Assembly (NCBI GenBank): GCA_938036315.1
Contig: CALHPK010000003.1
Span: 1-52,721 of the forward strand
Origin: an uncultured bacterium
Lineage (GTDB): Bacteria; Calescibacteriota; Calescibacteriia; Calescibacteriales; Calescibacteriaceae
Reading direction: 5' to 3'
Length of the DNA stretch: 52,721 nucleotides
Shown piece by piece: positions 40,669 through 48,989 of this stretch; the first letter of the stretch is position 1; every line of letters starts with the position of its first letter. The notes beneath the pieces are model-generated. The model did not search any database. It had not been told where the DNA came from and saw only the letters and a program-made list of their open reading frames with translations. Made by a program: the position numbers and the translations under genes.

Positions 40669-42015
40669 TTATAGTCTCCAGTACAAGAAATTTTCTTTCT
40701 CAAAAAGCTCACGAGAATACATTCCCTTCACATCAACAACGATCGGATTCTTATCATCAAGAATTTTCCTGAAAAAGTTTATGTCAAGTTCATAGAAAGG
40801 TTTATGTTTGACTGTTATGACCACTGCATCATACTTTTTTTCGGATCCGAGTCTTTGTACAAAGTTTTTCCACTCAACAAATCCATTAAGCAAAGAAATA
40901 TCAAACTCTTTTTTAACCTCCTCTGGATCGGCAAAAGGATCAACAACATCGACACTTACTCCATGCTCAGCCAAAACATTGTAAACATCAACAACTCTAC
41001 TTTCCCTTGTATCTGGGATATTTTCTTTGAACGTTATACCCATTATAAGAACTTGAGAGCCTTTCACTGCCTTTCCTGCTTTTATCAGAAGCTTAACAGT
41101 ATTTTCGGCGACATACTTTCCCATATTGTTATTAATTCTCCTTCCAGCAAGGATAACTTCTGGGTGATATCCGAATTCCTGGGCCTTAAAAGCAAGATAA
41201 TATGGGTCAACAGATATACAATGACCACCGACCAAACCTGGTTCAAACCTCAGAAAGTTCCATTTTGTTGACGCTGCTTCAAGAACTTCTTTGGTATCAA
41301 TACCCATAAGATGGAATATCACAGATAACTCATTCATAAGTGCGACATTGATATCTCTTTGGATATTTTCTATAACTTTTGCCGCCTCAGCAGTTTTTAT
41401 ACTTTTTGCTATGAAAACCCCGGCTTTAACTGGGAAAGAATACATCTTTGCTATAAACTCAGCAGTCTCTTTGTCCTGTCCCGCAACAACTTTCACAACT
41501 TTATCAAAAGTATGATCCTTATCCCCTGGATTTACCCTTTCTGGAGAGTAGCCAATTCTGAAATCCACTCCCACCTTAAGCCCAGAGAATTCCTCTAAAA
41601 TAGGGACGCATATATCCTCGGTCACCCCGGGATAAACCGTGGACTCAAGAACAACGTAACTACCCTTTTGTAAATTTCTCCCAACAGTTTCACAAGCGGA
41701 CTCAACAAACCTTAAGTCTGGAATCTTATTACGCGTCACAGGAGTCGGAACTGCAATTATTATAAACCTTGATTTGCTTATTGCTTTTGAATCTGATGTG
41801 AATTCTATCCCAGAGTTTATTATTTCTTCTTTTGAAAATTCACGTGTTGAATCAATTCCGATTTTAAGCTCGCTAATCCTTTTGTCGCTTTTATCGTATC
41901 CTATTACCCTAAAGTATTTTGCAAAATTCACAGCAACATGTATACCAACATAGCCTAACCCTACAACACATATTTTTTCCTTTCCGTTAACAAAGCTCTC
42001 TAAACTTGGGAACAT
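40669..42015 (-). CDS. nucleotide-sugar 6-dehydrogenase (TviB/WbpO-like UDP-HexNAc dehydrogenase)
   Basis: The product has 448 residues. The NAD-binding loop is VGLGYVG (18-24), with the second-domain signature IGYSPERVNPGDKDH (~155-168), which separates UDP-N-acetylhexosamine dehydrogenases from plain UDP-glucose enzymes. The catalytic Cys is in GGHCISVDPYYL (Cys 266), and TFKENIPDTRES closes the C-terminal domain. It oxidises C6 of a UDP-sugar to a carboxylate twice with NAD+, giving a uronic acid for a surface polysaccharide. It is the third gene of an operon after the WecA-type transferase (76-base gap). GlcNAc versus ManNAc/GalNAc cannot be decided. Confidence 0.88.
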   Translation of the reverse strand: MFPSLESFVNGKEKICVVGLGYVGIHVAVNFAKYFRVIGYDKSDKRISELKIGIDSTREFSKEEIINSGIEFTSDSKAISKSRFIIIAVPTPVTRNKIPDLRFVESACETVGRNLQKGSYVVLESTVYPGVTEDICVPILEEFSGLKVGVDFRIGYSPERVNPGDKDHTFDKVVKVVAGQDKETAEFIAKMYSFPVKAGVFIAKSIKTAEAAKVIENIQRDINVALMNELSVIFHLMGIDTKEVLEAASTKWNFLRFEPGLVGGHCISVDPYYLAFKAQEFGYHPEVILAGRRINNNMGKYVAENTVKLLIKAGKAVKGSQVLIMGITFKENIPDTRESRVVDVYNVLAEHGVSVDVVDPFADPEEVKKEFDISLLNGFVEWKNFVQRLGSEKKYDAVVITVKHKPFYELDINFFRKILDDKNPIVVDVKGMYSRELFEKENFLYWRL

Positions 42016-42091
42016 AATCTACAATAACACCATTTATAAGATAATATAGTCTCTTTGCTACTTATGTAATTTACAGAATCAAGGTTGTTTT

Positions 42092-43267
42092 TTATATTTT
42101 AAAGCTTGCAAACGCGTCTTTAGATGTTCTTCTGTCAAGAAACATCGCAAACCAAAAGGAAAAAGATAGAACAATCACAATACCACCTATGTAAATAAGG
42201 TAAGAAACCCGCAAGAGAATCAAAAAAATAAATACAAAAGACATCAGAGCGGATATAATATAGATCACAAATACTGATTTTCTTTGAGAACCAAGCAGAA
42301 AAAGAAGCCTGTGGTGGATATGGTCCTTACCAGTGAATGAAATCCAATCAGACAGATCCTTTACAAGTCCATATTTTACTCTGAATATAGTTATTTGAAT
42401 CATATCAAAAAGTAAAACCCACATTACCAAGGCTGGTCCTAAGATAGCTTTATAATACTCTCCAGGGTTGGCCCAGGCCACATCTGCTGCAATAGCTGCA
42501 AGTACGAATCCACAGAACTGAGCACCGACATCTCCAAGGAAAATCCATGCCGGATGGAAATTATACAGGAGAAACCCTGCAAGCGCCCCTATAAACGGAG
42601 ATGCAATAAGCACTGGATCAGAAACTCCATTTACTAATGATATAAATGAACAGAAAAATGCTATTATTATACCTAATCCTGCAGCGAGCCCATCCAAGCC
42701 GTCTATAAAGTTGTAAGCGTTGGTAAACCCCACTATCCATATTAACGAAAGTGCTTGATTAGCTTTTTCTCCCCATAAAGTTTGAGTAGGGAATAGTCTA
42801 AGAGATATGCCACTATCAACCACCCACAGTGCAAAGAAAAACTGGAATAGTAACCTCACCTTTGCGGAGAGCTTGAACACATCATCTAAAAGCCCAACAA
42901 CGGCAAGAAGTGAACCAGCAATCATCAAAACTTTATACTTTTGTGGGTAAGAATTTTCAGAGAGCAGTATAGCACCGGCAAAACTCAGAACTACCGCCAC
43001 CCCGCCCAAAAGAGCAATATCCTGCTTATGGATTTTTCTACCTTCACCCGGTTTATCAACTATACCGAGAATTTTTGAGACTTCCACCATAGACGGAGTG
43101 AAAATCAATGAAAGTAAAAAAGCACTAATAAACAGAAAAAATGATTGAGAAATGTTTAGGATATCCCATGTAGAATTTGCCACAAATAGTCCTAAAAAAA
43201 TGATAAAAAAGCCTTTAGGGGTTCTGAAGAAATTTCTCACTCTAAATAGCAGATTATTTTCCTGCAT
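42092..43267 (-). CDS. WecA/MraY-family undecaprenyl-phosphate sugar-1-phosphate transferase
   Basis: The product has 391 residues and about ten membrane helices. The catalytic Asp pair is DD 128-129 (GLLDDVFKL), followed by NAYNFIDGLDGLAAG (184-197), FLGDVGAQFCG (~243-253) and the HIHHR (316-320) motif of the GlcNAc-type branch, as in WecA and TagO. It transfers a HexNAc-1-phosphate from a UDP-sugar to undecaprenyl phosphate on the cytosolic face, starting O-antigen, ECA-type or teichoic-like polymer assembly. Its start overlaps the end of the PIG-L gene by 14 bases. The product of UppP at 4698-5486 supplies the lipid. Confidence 0.9.
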   Translation of the reverse strand: MQENNLLFRVRNFFRTPKGFFIIFLGLFVANSTWDILNISQSFFLFISAFLLSLIFTPSMVEVSKILGIVDKPGEGRKIHKQDIALLGGVAVVLSFAGAILLSENSYPQKYKVLMIAGSLLAVVGLLDDVFKLSAKVRLLFQFFFALWVVDSGISLRLFPTQTLWGEKANQALSLIWIVGFTNAYNFIDGLDGLAAGLGIIIAFFCSFISLVNGVSDPVLIASPFIGALAGFLLYNFHPAWIFLGDVGAQFCGFVLAAIAADVAWANPGEYYKAILGPALVMWVLLFDMIQITIFRVKYGLVKDLSDWISFTGKDHIHHRLLFLLGSQRKSVFVIYIISALMSFVFIFLILLRVSYLIYIGGIVIVLSFSFWFAMFLDRRTSKDAFASFKI

Positions 43268-43940
43268 TCTTGTGGGTAGAACTGTTATTGTTTTTGTGAT
43301 TCAGGTTGTTTATTATTTCAAGGATCTCAAGCAATTGGAACCTGTAGGGCTGGAAACCTTCAGCATATTCGCATCTTGCTTGTATTCCCCGAAAGTTAGC
43401 AGTAGATTTAGCAACCTCAAGTATATCAAGGCTTCCAATGTTAACTTTATCAACTTGAGACTTGTGTATGGAAAGAAGGGTTAATTTGTCATCAAGTACA
43501 TCTGATATATCTGTGAAAATGTCTGGCTTGAAACTCTGAGATGTACTCGGTACTTCATAAAAAAGAAGATTTTTTGAATACCTTGTAGCAGTTATAGCGG
43601 CTTTCGAGAGAGAATAATGGTCCTGATGAGTATCGTCATAGAAATTCACAAATATTATGTTTGGAGAGATTTTTTTCACAACTGATTCAACAGATTGGAT
43701 AAGTTCTCTGGAATAGAAAAGGAAAGTATCTTTAAAACCACCGAAGAAGATCTCTGCGTTGAGAACCTTTGATGACTCCTTCGCTTCTGAGACCCTCACT
43801 TCAGGATCACCTCCCATCTCTCCTGCGGTGGCAATATACATATATATTTTAGCTCCCATCTTAGAGAGTTTCAACAGAGTTCCTCCGCATCCGAATTCAA
43901 TATCATCTGGATGTGGGCCTATTGCAAGAATCCTCAACAT
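43254..43940 (-). CDS. PIG-L/LmbE family N-deacetylase
   Basis: The product has 228 residues. The zinc motif PHPDD (9-13) and the second zinc ligand in THQDHYSLS (~115) are clear. Members remove the acetyl group from N-acetylglucosamine-containing molecules, e.g. in bacillithiol, mycothiol or polysaccharide synthesis. Position directly before a WecA-type gene (14-base overlap) and a UDP-sugar dehydrogenase argues for a surface sugar substrate. TAAATT-5 bases-ATG with no ribosome site suggests a leaderless start. It heads the operon. Confidence 0.87.
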   Translation of the reverse strand: MLRILAIGPHPDDIEFGCGGTLLKLSKMGAKIYMYIATAGEMGGDPEVRVSEAKESSKVLNAEIFFGGFKDTFLFYSRELIQSVESVVKKISPNIIFVNFYDDTHQDHYSLSKAAITATRYSKNLLFYEVPSTSQSFKPDIFTDISDVLDDKLTLLSIHKSQVDKVNIGSLDILEVAKSTANFRGIQARCEYAEGFQPYRFQLLEILEIINNLNHKNNNSSTHKNAGK

Positions 43941-43950
43941 AATTAAATTT

Positions 43951-44054
43951 ATGCTTAAACTAGTTCTAACTCTAACAATTTTAAAATTTTCAATTTTTCT
44001 TGATTTAGCATATTTTCAATAATTTTTATTTTCAAAGCAATAAGATTTAAGCAT
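43951..44054. repeat. 9-bp inverted repeat flanking the gap between the PIG-L and kinase genes
   Basis: ATGCTTAAA at 43951-43959 and TTTAAGCAT at 44046-44054 are exact inverse copies enclosing 86 bp upstream of the PIG-L gene. It may be a large hairpin in the kinase 3' region or chance in AT-rich DNA. Confidence 0.25.
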
Positions 44055-44068
44055 AGCTAACTTTATTT

Positions 44069-44902
44069 TTAAAGATTAAAAGAAATATTGATAGAAGTTC
44101 CCTTATCTTTTTGGCTTTCAATAAGAAACTTACCATTTTTAAATCTTGTTTCAATAATCTTGTGAATAGTGTAAAGCCCCATACCTCTCCCAGAATGGAC
44201 TGTTGGCAACTCCTTAGAAGATAATCCTTTTACGGACTCAATACCTTCTTTTTTAATCTTCTCAAGAAGGTCCGGTGGAAATCCTGTACCGTCATCGGAA
44301 TAACTGATCCTTATGACATCTTCCCAAAATTCCAAATCTATTTTTATCTCCGCAATGGGATTCTTCCCTTTGCTGATTCTTGTGGCCTCCGGTTCAGTAG
44401 CGTGCTCAACTCCATTTCTTATAAGTGCAACAACAATATGAATTATATCTGGGAAGATTTTTGCGTATCTATCTAAAGCAACATCCCCCCTGATTTCGAA
44501 TTTGAAGTTAATCTTTTTTTTGAGAACTGCCGAATACTCTCTGAAGAACTCGGTCACATAATCCTTAAGGTTCTGAGGAGAATCGATAGTACTTGATCTT
44601 GCAGATGCTATGCGAGCCCTTATAAAAAGCATCTTTTTCTTAATATCCTCTATGACCTCTGGTGGTAACGGAACTTTAGAATCCCTTACTTGTGAAATTT
44701 TATCCTCTATTGAATGTAGTATATCCGCAACTTCCATCATTCCGAAAAAACCTGCCTCTCCTTTCAGTACGTGAACACGTGAATAAAGCTCGAAAACCGA
44801 ATTTTCATCATAGATACTTAATTTATCGAGCTCTTTTACAACCTCATCTACGATGCGTAAAGCATCCTCCTTCAGCAGGAAAAATTCTCCGCTCTCAAGC
44901 AT
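44069..44902 (-). CDS. compact CheA-like histidine kinase (Hpt plus ATPase domains)
   Basis: The product has 277 residues. Residues ~1-120 form an Hpt four-helix bundle with the phosphorylatable His 44 in SRVHVLKGEAGFFG, like CheA P1. A short linker leads to the HATPase domain (~140-277): N-box LIRNGVEHA (~160-168, Asn 163), DDGTGFP (~203-209) and GRGMGLYTIHKI (238-249). It lacks the dimerisation domain, sensor input and CheW-like regulatory domain of full CheA, as well as membrane helices. No response regulator or chemotaxis gene is near. It could be a minimal phosphodonor activated by partner binding, or transphosphorylate in trans. Confidence 0.8.
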   Translation of the reverse strand: MLESGEFFLLKEDALRIVDEVVKELDKLSIYDENSVFELYSRVHVLKGEAGFFGMMEVADILHSIEDKISQVRDSKVPLPPEVIEDIKKKMLFIRARIASARSSTIDSPQNLKDYVTEFFREYSAVLKKKINFKFEIRGDVALDRYAKIFPDIIHIVVALIRNGVEHATEPEATRISKGKNPIAEIKIDLEFWEDVIRISYSDDGTGFPPDLLEKIKKEGIESVKGLSSKELPTVHSGRGMGLYTIHKIIETRFKNGKFLIESQKDKGTSINISFNL

Positions 44903-44919
44903 ACTACAAAATACTCCCT

Positions 44920-44933
44920 GATTTTATAAAATC
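44920..44933. promoter_or_regulatory. 14-bp perfect palindrome upstream of the CheA-like gene
   Basis: GATTTTATAAAATC is self-complementary and lies 18 bases before the kinase start. A possible operator; it also fits AT-rich promoter composition. Confidence 0.3.
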
Positions 44934-45115
44934 GTCCCTTTATCAATTTTTATTTCTCTGACTTTTTGCTACCTCCTATGCACTTAATTTAAAATCATTT
45001 AAATTTAAATACTAAAAACCCTTAACCTAATTTCAGACTTCTATAACTACTTCAATCATTGCAATTTTGTTCCATCACTTTTCTGCATCTACCTAAAGAT
45101 TATATTATAAAATGT

Positions 45116-45679
45116 ATGAAAATTGGCTTCCAAAATGTGAAGTTGTATCCTTTACCTAACGAATTTGGAACAAGAATAAATGTTGTACCTCAATTTGTTG
45201 CTCCGACTTGGATAGCTGGGTGGGAAATAGGGAATGTTGTGAGAATAAAGTCAAAAGCCCTTATGAACGGAGATGTTCCACTAAACTCAAATGTAAAAGT
45301 AAGGTTTATCTTCGTTGACGGGAAAATGGTAGCGGTCGGAGGCAAGTCGGAAGTCTCGATAGTAAAAAAAGAAAAGATTGGGGAAAAAGAATGGTCTCCA
45401 AACTCTAAACTTCCCAACCCACCTGAGGAGGTCTCGGGAAAAGTTGCTCCTGATAGGAGCAATAAAAACAATGGACTCGATATCGGTGCGGAAATGAAAT
45501 TTTTCGAACTACTAGCAAGGTTAGCTATTGCTGACGGGGATTTAGAATTAGAAAGTGAACTTTTGAGAAACTATCTTTTGTTTCTTTCAGGTCTTATGTC
45601 AGATGGAGATTTTCGCAGAAAGCTCAGATCAATAGAAGAGAAAACTTTAGTAGGGAAGAACATAGAACTTCTTGCTTGA
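45116..45679 (+). CDS. unknown protein with beta N-terminal and helical C-terminal halves
   Basis: Using the ATG at 45116 the product has 187 residues (MKIGFQNVKLYP...). The frame is open 19 codons further upstream, but that segment is atypical (Cys/Phe/Leu-rich), and a TATATT nine bases before the ATG suggests transcription starts here. Residues ~1-85 alternate hydrophobic strands (VRIKSKALMNGDVPL, KVRFIFVDGKMVAVGG); a charged Pro/Asn linker follows; ~120-187 is helical (FFELLARLAIADGDLELESELL). No motif is recognised. It is divergent from the CheA-like gene and convergent with the MCE gene. Confidence 0.55.
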   Translation: MKIGFQNVKLYPLPNEFGTRINVVPQFVAPTWIAGWEIGNVVRIKSKALMNGDVPLNSNVKVRFIFVDGKMVAVGGKSEVSIVKKEKIGEKEWSPNSKLPNPPEEVSGKVAPDRSNKNNGLDIGAEMKFFELLARLAIADGDLELESELLRNYLLFLSGLMSDGDFRRKLRSIEEKTLVGKNIELLA

Positions 45680-45698
45680 TATAACCAGAACCATTATG

Positions 45699-47027
45699 TT
45701 ATCCTTTAATTTCAAATCCCAAAAGGAAGAATTTTCTATGATTTATGATATTTTCAACGCCTCCGTAAAACTTGAAGAATCTGTACCTTCCTCCAATAAG
45801 TCCCCTTAGGTTTGGTTCTGAAAAGCCGATGTTTTCTCCTCTGATGAAGAGAAAATCAAAGGGACTTAACTCGAGCAGAAAAGACGGCTGACTCCTTAGA
45901 AAACCCACACCTATACCAAGACCAGAAAGTGGGTAAACCCCTAAGATAGAGTTAAACCTTAAGGATTCGATATCTGGAGGAGAAACTATCCCGAGCTCAA
46001 GGAAAGCTTTATTCTTCCTGAAAGAAGCAAATAGTGTAGGAGAAAATGCCATTGTTGGAGCGGTATGAACTGCAACTTCCTCCCCCGGCTGAAGTATGCC
46101 CCCTTCAAGTCTCGCACCAACATCAATTGATCCCACTCCTTCCACTATCTTCTCCGCCCCCACCAAAATATTGTCAGCTTTGCTCAGACTCATGCTTACT
46201 CTTTGCGAAATCTCTTCAAATCCCCTTATAGTTTCTCTAAGCTTATTACCATCCTCTCCAGCTAAAGATAAGAATCCATCTTTTTCAACAACTTCCAGAA
46301 GATTCTTCAATTTAAAAGACGCTTCTTTGACATTTTTTGATGTCTCTGTAATATCTTTTGAAAATTCACCTAAAGCTGGATTAATCTCCTTTACTATGCT
46401 CTCAACATCGTGTAAGACATCCCGAATGTCTCTAACGAAATAATTAATTTCCATTATCGTTTTATCGAGATTTCTTGCAGAACTCCCAATAGAACTTGCA
46501 ATTTTTTCTTCTCTTATCTCAATTATGAACTCATTTATGTTATTGAGCAGTATTTTTAAAGAATCGGCAACTTCTGAGAATTTTACGAGTACCTCAGCCG
46601 CCCCTTCTGAAAGCTTACCTATTCCTCCCTCTTCCTCCCCGATGATTATGATATCTCCATCTTTGAGGTACTCTGAACTTTTACCCTGTCTGAAGGCAAT
46701 GATTCTATCTCCCAAAATTCCTTTCATTCTGAATTCAACTTTTGCATCTTTGGTAATTTTTACTCCCATTTTGATATCTGCCGTTATTATAGCTCTCAAT
46801 CCATCCTCTGAAAGCTGAATCTTCGAAACTTTTCCTATCTGAACTCCACTCAGGACAATGGGGCTACCCACTCCCAACCCCTCCGCGGATGGCGCTACTA
46901 TTTTAAGAGAATAACCAGAAAGTTCCCCAACTTTTAAAATTACCTTGACTATAAAAAAAACAATACCACTGGATATCAATAAAAATACTAAAGAAGCTAT
47001 AAAAGACCTCTTTGGAAACTCAAACAT
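45699..47027 (-). CDS. MlaD-like MCE-domain protein with long coiled coil and beta-rich C-terminus
   Basis: The product has 442 residues. One membrane helix (~10-30) is followed by an MCE domain (~38-120): the GLGVGSPIVLSGVQIGKVSKIQL block and the GILGDRIIAF strand are typical. Residues ~130-300 are a coiled coil, as in PqiB/MlaD tunnel proteins. The last ~130 residues are beta-rich with barrel-like strands (FSPTLFASFRKNKAFLELGIV, GGRYRFFKFYGGV), an addition not seen in enteric MlaD. MCE proteins carry phospholipids between the membranes, normally with MlaE permease and MlaF ATPase; neither is in the window. GGGG and GAG upstream support the start. Confidence 0.82.
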   Translation of the reverse strand: MFEFPKRSFIASLVFLLISSGIVFFIVKVILKVGELSGYSLKIVAPSAEGLGVGSPIVLSGVQIGKVSKIQLSEDGLRAIITADIKMGVKITKDAKVEFRMKGILGDRIIAFRQGKSSEYLKDGDIIIIGEEEGGIGKLSEGAAEVLVKFSEVADSLKILLNNINEFIIEIREEKIASSIGSSARNLDKTIMEINYFVRDIRDVLHDVESIVKEINPALGEFSKDITETSKNVKEASFKLKNLLEVVEKDGFLSLAGEDGNKLRETIRGFEEISQRVSMSLSKADNILVGAEKIVEGVGSIDVGARLEGGILQPGEEVAVHTAPTMAFSPTLFASFRKNKAFLELGIVSPPDIESLRFNSILGVYPLSGLGIGVGFLRSQPSFLLELSPFDFLFIRGENIGFSEPNLRGLIGGRYRFFKFYGGVENIINHRKFFLLGFEIKG

Positions 47028-47105
47028 ATTCTCAAATCCCCTACCGTAAAAATTTAATCATAGGACTAAAAATAAAGCTACAAATCCTATAAAATCGGAA
47101 AAGGG

Positions 47106-47930
47106 CTACATATTTTCTCCACCAGAAGATATTGAATTTTTATTAGACTTGATAAAAGTCTTTTTCATAAATAATTTTGCCATCTTTGTTACAAATGAAA
47201 TAGGTAGGATTCTGACTATTGCACGGTATATAGAATTTGCATCACCTGGGATAAGCGGAGACTTCCCTTTCAAAATACCATCCCATATAAGATTGACTGC
47301 ATCCTCCACTGCCATATAATTTTGAAATCTATATATTCCTTCTGACACGCCTGCTCTTTTTTGGAATTCAGTTTTGACACCACCTGGACAGACTGTAAAA
47401 ACCTTTATATTATAGTCTTCGAGCTCTCTTCTTATTGCTTCCGAAAAACTCAGTACAAAAGCTTTTGTAGCAGAATACGTAGCAAAAAACGGAATCGGGA
47501 AAAAACCCGCTAGCGAAGATAAGTTGATTATACATCCTCCACCCCCCTTTCTTATCCTATCCTTAACAAAATAAGAGGTAAGTTCGACCAGAACCCTGAC
47601 ATTAAGCTCTATCATCTGAATTTCTTTTTTTGTATCAAGGGTATGGAAATACCCTATAGTTCCAAATCCAGCATTGTTAACAAGTAGATCGACATCATGC
47701 TGTCTTGATATTTCCTCATAAAGCTCAGCAAGATTTACCTTTGTAAGATCAGCAGGATAAACCCATACCTTTCCTTTTCCCTTAGCTTCTATTTCTGATT
47801 TGACCTGCAGAAGTTTCTCCTCTGATCTCGCTATCAGGATGACATCTATTGAGTTTTCTGAGAACTTTTTAGCAAGAGCCTCACCTATACCATAACTTCC
47901 CCCGGTTATCAGAGCCAATTTACCAATCAT
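47106..47930 (-). CDS. short-chain dehydrogenase/reductase (classical SDR)
   Basis: The product has 274 residues. The cofactor loop is TGGSYGIG (9-16), NNAG is at 85-88, the catalytic Ser is in NLSSLAG (~138-139), and Tyr 152 and Lys 156 are in YSATK. The C-terminal FQKRAGVSEGIYRF and the helical extension resemble the oxidoreductases close to DltE/YqjQ and 17-beta-HSD-type ketoacyl reductases. The R in ARSEEKL after the second strand favours NADP(H). The substrate is unknown. It is transcribed toward the MCE gene (78-base gap). Confidence 0.88.
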   Translation of the reverse strand: MIGKLALITGGSYGIGEALAKKFSENSIDVILIARSEEKLLQVKSEIEAKGKGKVWVYPADLTKVNLAELYEEISRQHDVDLLVNNAGFGTIGYFHTLDTKKEIQMIELNVRVLVELTSYFVKDRIRKGGGGCIINLSSLAGFFPIPFFATYSATKAFVLSFSEAIRRELEDYNIKVFTVCPGGVKTEFQKRAGVSEGIYRFQNYMAVEDAVNLIWDGILKGKSPLIPGDANSIYRAIVRILPISFVTKMAKLFMKKTFIKSNKNSISSGGENM

Positions 47931-48086
47931 ACTTAAAATTAATTTAATTCAATTGCGATATAAAAAAATTCCGCAATATATTATTTTAGATTTTTCTTAC
48001 CTCTGTTATTTTCAAGCTTCACTAGCCCTCAAGTCAACCTTTTATTGGAAGAAATAGAAAAAGATTGATTTCTTATCTGAATTTCT

Positions 48087-48191
48087 TTACTTGGAGCACT
48101 CTTTGATGCCCAGACTTTGCTTGGAGCACTCTTTGATGCCCAGAGTCTCACCGTTTGAGCTTTTAAATTCAACTGAAGGGTGAATTTTCAC
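48087..48191 (-). CDS. possible 34-residue peptide with tandemly duplicated C-terminus
   Basis: From a GTG at 48189-48191 the frame reads MKIHPSVEFKSSNGET and then LGIKECSKQS followed by LGIKECSK and TAA. The 10-residue repeat comes from a 30-bp tandem duplication (48090-48114 and 48120-48144 identical over 25 bases). The position equal to the stop codon is CAA (Gln) in the upstream copy, so one stop has changed by a single base. No ribosome site is obvious and the peptide matches nothing. It could be the decayed end of a longer C-terminus of the FecR-like gene. Confidence 0.35.
   Translation of the reverse strand: MKIHPSVEFKSSNGETLGIKECSKQSLGIKECSK
48090..48144. repeat. 30-bp tandem duplication
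   Basis: Two 25-base identical blocks (beginning CTTGGAGCACTC) at 48090-48114 and 48120-48144; with the five bases before each, 29 of 30 positions agree. Confidence 0.93.
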
Positions 48192-48233
48192 TATGGTTCT
48201 TGCTGGGGATTCAAAGATTCCTTTGATCGATTA

Positions 48234-48989
48234 TTATTCTGCTGTGGGGATATCGACAATTTCTGGCTGAGATGGTAGCGAAAAAGCTCCTGATTCATCC
48301 TCATACCAAACCTTCCAGAAAAATCTAAGTGAGTACTTGTTGAGCGTCATAGCTTCCGGGAAAAACTTATTTTCCTTTACTTTTATATAGAAGATTGGCT
48401 TGAGAAAATCTCTGTCTAAAGCAAATTCTAACATATAGTGTACTGACTCATTTCCCCGCTCCCAAAAGAATATAGGGATATAGAGCTTTTGCCCTGCCCT
48501 CGGAAATACAAGCTGAACGGACTTTTTCATCATATAAATGTATCCTTCAGCTGGAACGAACCCCTGTCCTTTTTTTATCTTTATCCCATCAGCTTTTACT
48601 TCGCCATCCAATACTTCTACTCTCAGCTTCTCATTGCTAATTCTCAACAGAACTTTAGAATTCTCAATTATAAATGTCTTACCCCTGACAAATTCAAAAA
48701 CACAATTATCAGAGTACAAAAGTACTGTTCCGCTAAAATTATCTAATATTACATAAGGCTTTCCAATATAGATGAAAGCAGATTTGAATTTAACTGAACT
48801 TTGGGGATATAACTTAATCACACAACTACCATATATAGATGGAAAGGAAATAACCGTTACTCCTTCATCGACTGAAACTCCCTTTGGATATTCGGAGAAA
48901 TTTCCATATGAAAAATAGACATTGTAATCAATTTTCTTTTTGCAACTAAAAGAAATAAATACAAATATGAGAGGAACGATCTTTTTCAT
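48234..48989 (-). CDS. FecR-like lipoprotein
   Basis: The product has 251 residues. The signal peptide ends in a lipobox (FISFSC, Cys 16), so it is a lipoprotein. Residues ~40-150 form a FecR-type beta solenoid (LRVEVLDGEVKADGIKIKKGQGFVPAEG is the family's closing strand pattern). Residues ~165-245 form a FnIII-like domain with the common Y-x-L-E-x-A-x-D-x-x-F motif (YMLEFALDRDFLKPI) and FFWKVWYED. Such proteins are widespread in Myxococcota-like genomes. The ATG overlaps the end of the 1226-residue gene as ATGA (4 bases), so the pair is translationally coupled. The stop is doubled (TAATAA). Confidence 0.72.
   Translation of the reverse strand: MKKIVPLIFVFISFSCKKKIDYNVYFSYGNFSEYPKGVSVDEGVTVISFPSIYGSCVIKLYPQSSVKFKSAFIYIGKPYVILDNFSGTVLLYSDNCVFEFVRGKTFIIENSKVLLRISNEKLRVEVLDGEVKADGIKIKKGQGFVPAEGYIYMMKKSVQLVFPRAGQKLYIPIFFWERGNESVHYMLEFALDRDFLKPIFYIKVKENKFFPEAMTLNKYSLRFFWKVWYEDESGAFSLPSQPEIVDIPTAE

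Larger units (their letters stand above)
47931..48233. other. 303-bp gap holding a short duplicated frame
   Basis: Besides the duplicated 30-bp element (see 48087-48191), the gap is AT-rich with no clear promoter or terminator. The frame of the FecR-like gene stays open after its double stop (TAATAA, 48231-48236) for 47 sense codons down to the TAA at 48087-48089. Confidence 0.5.
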
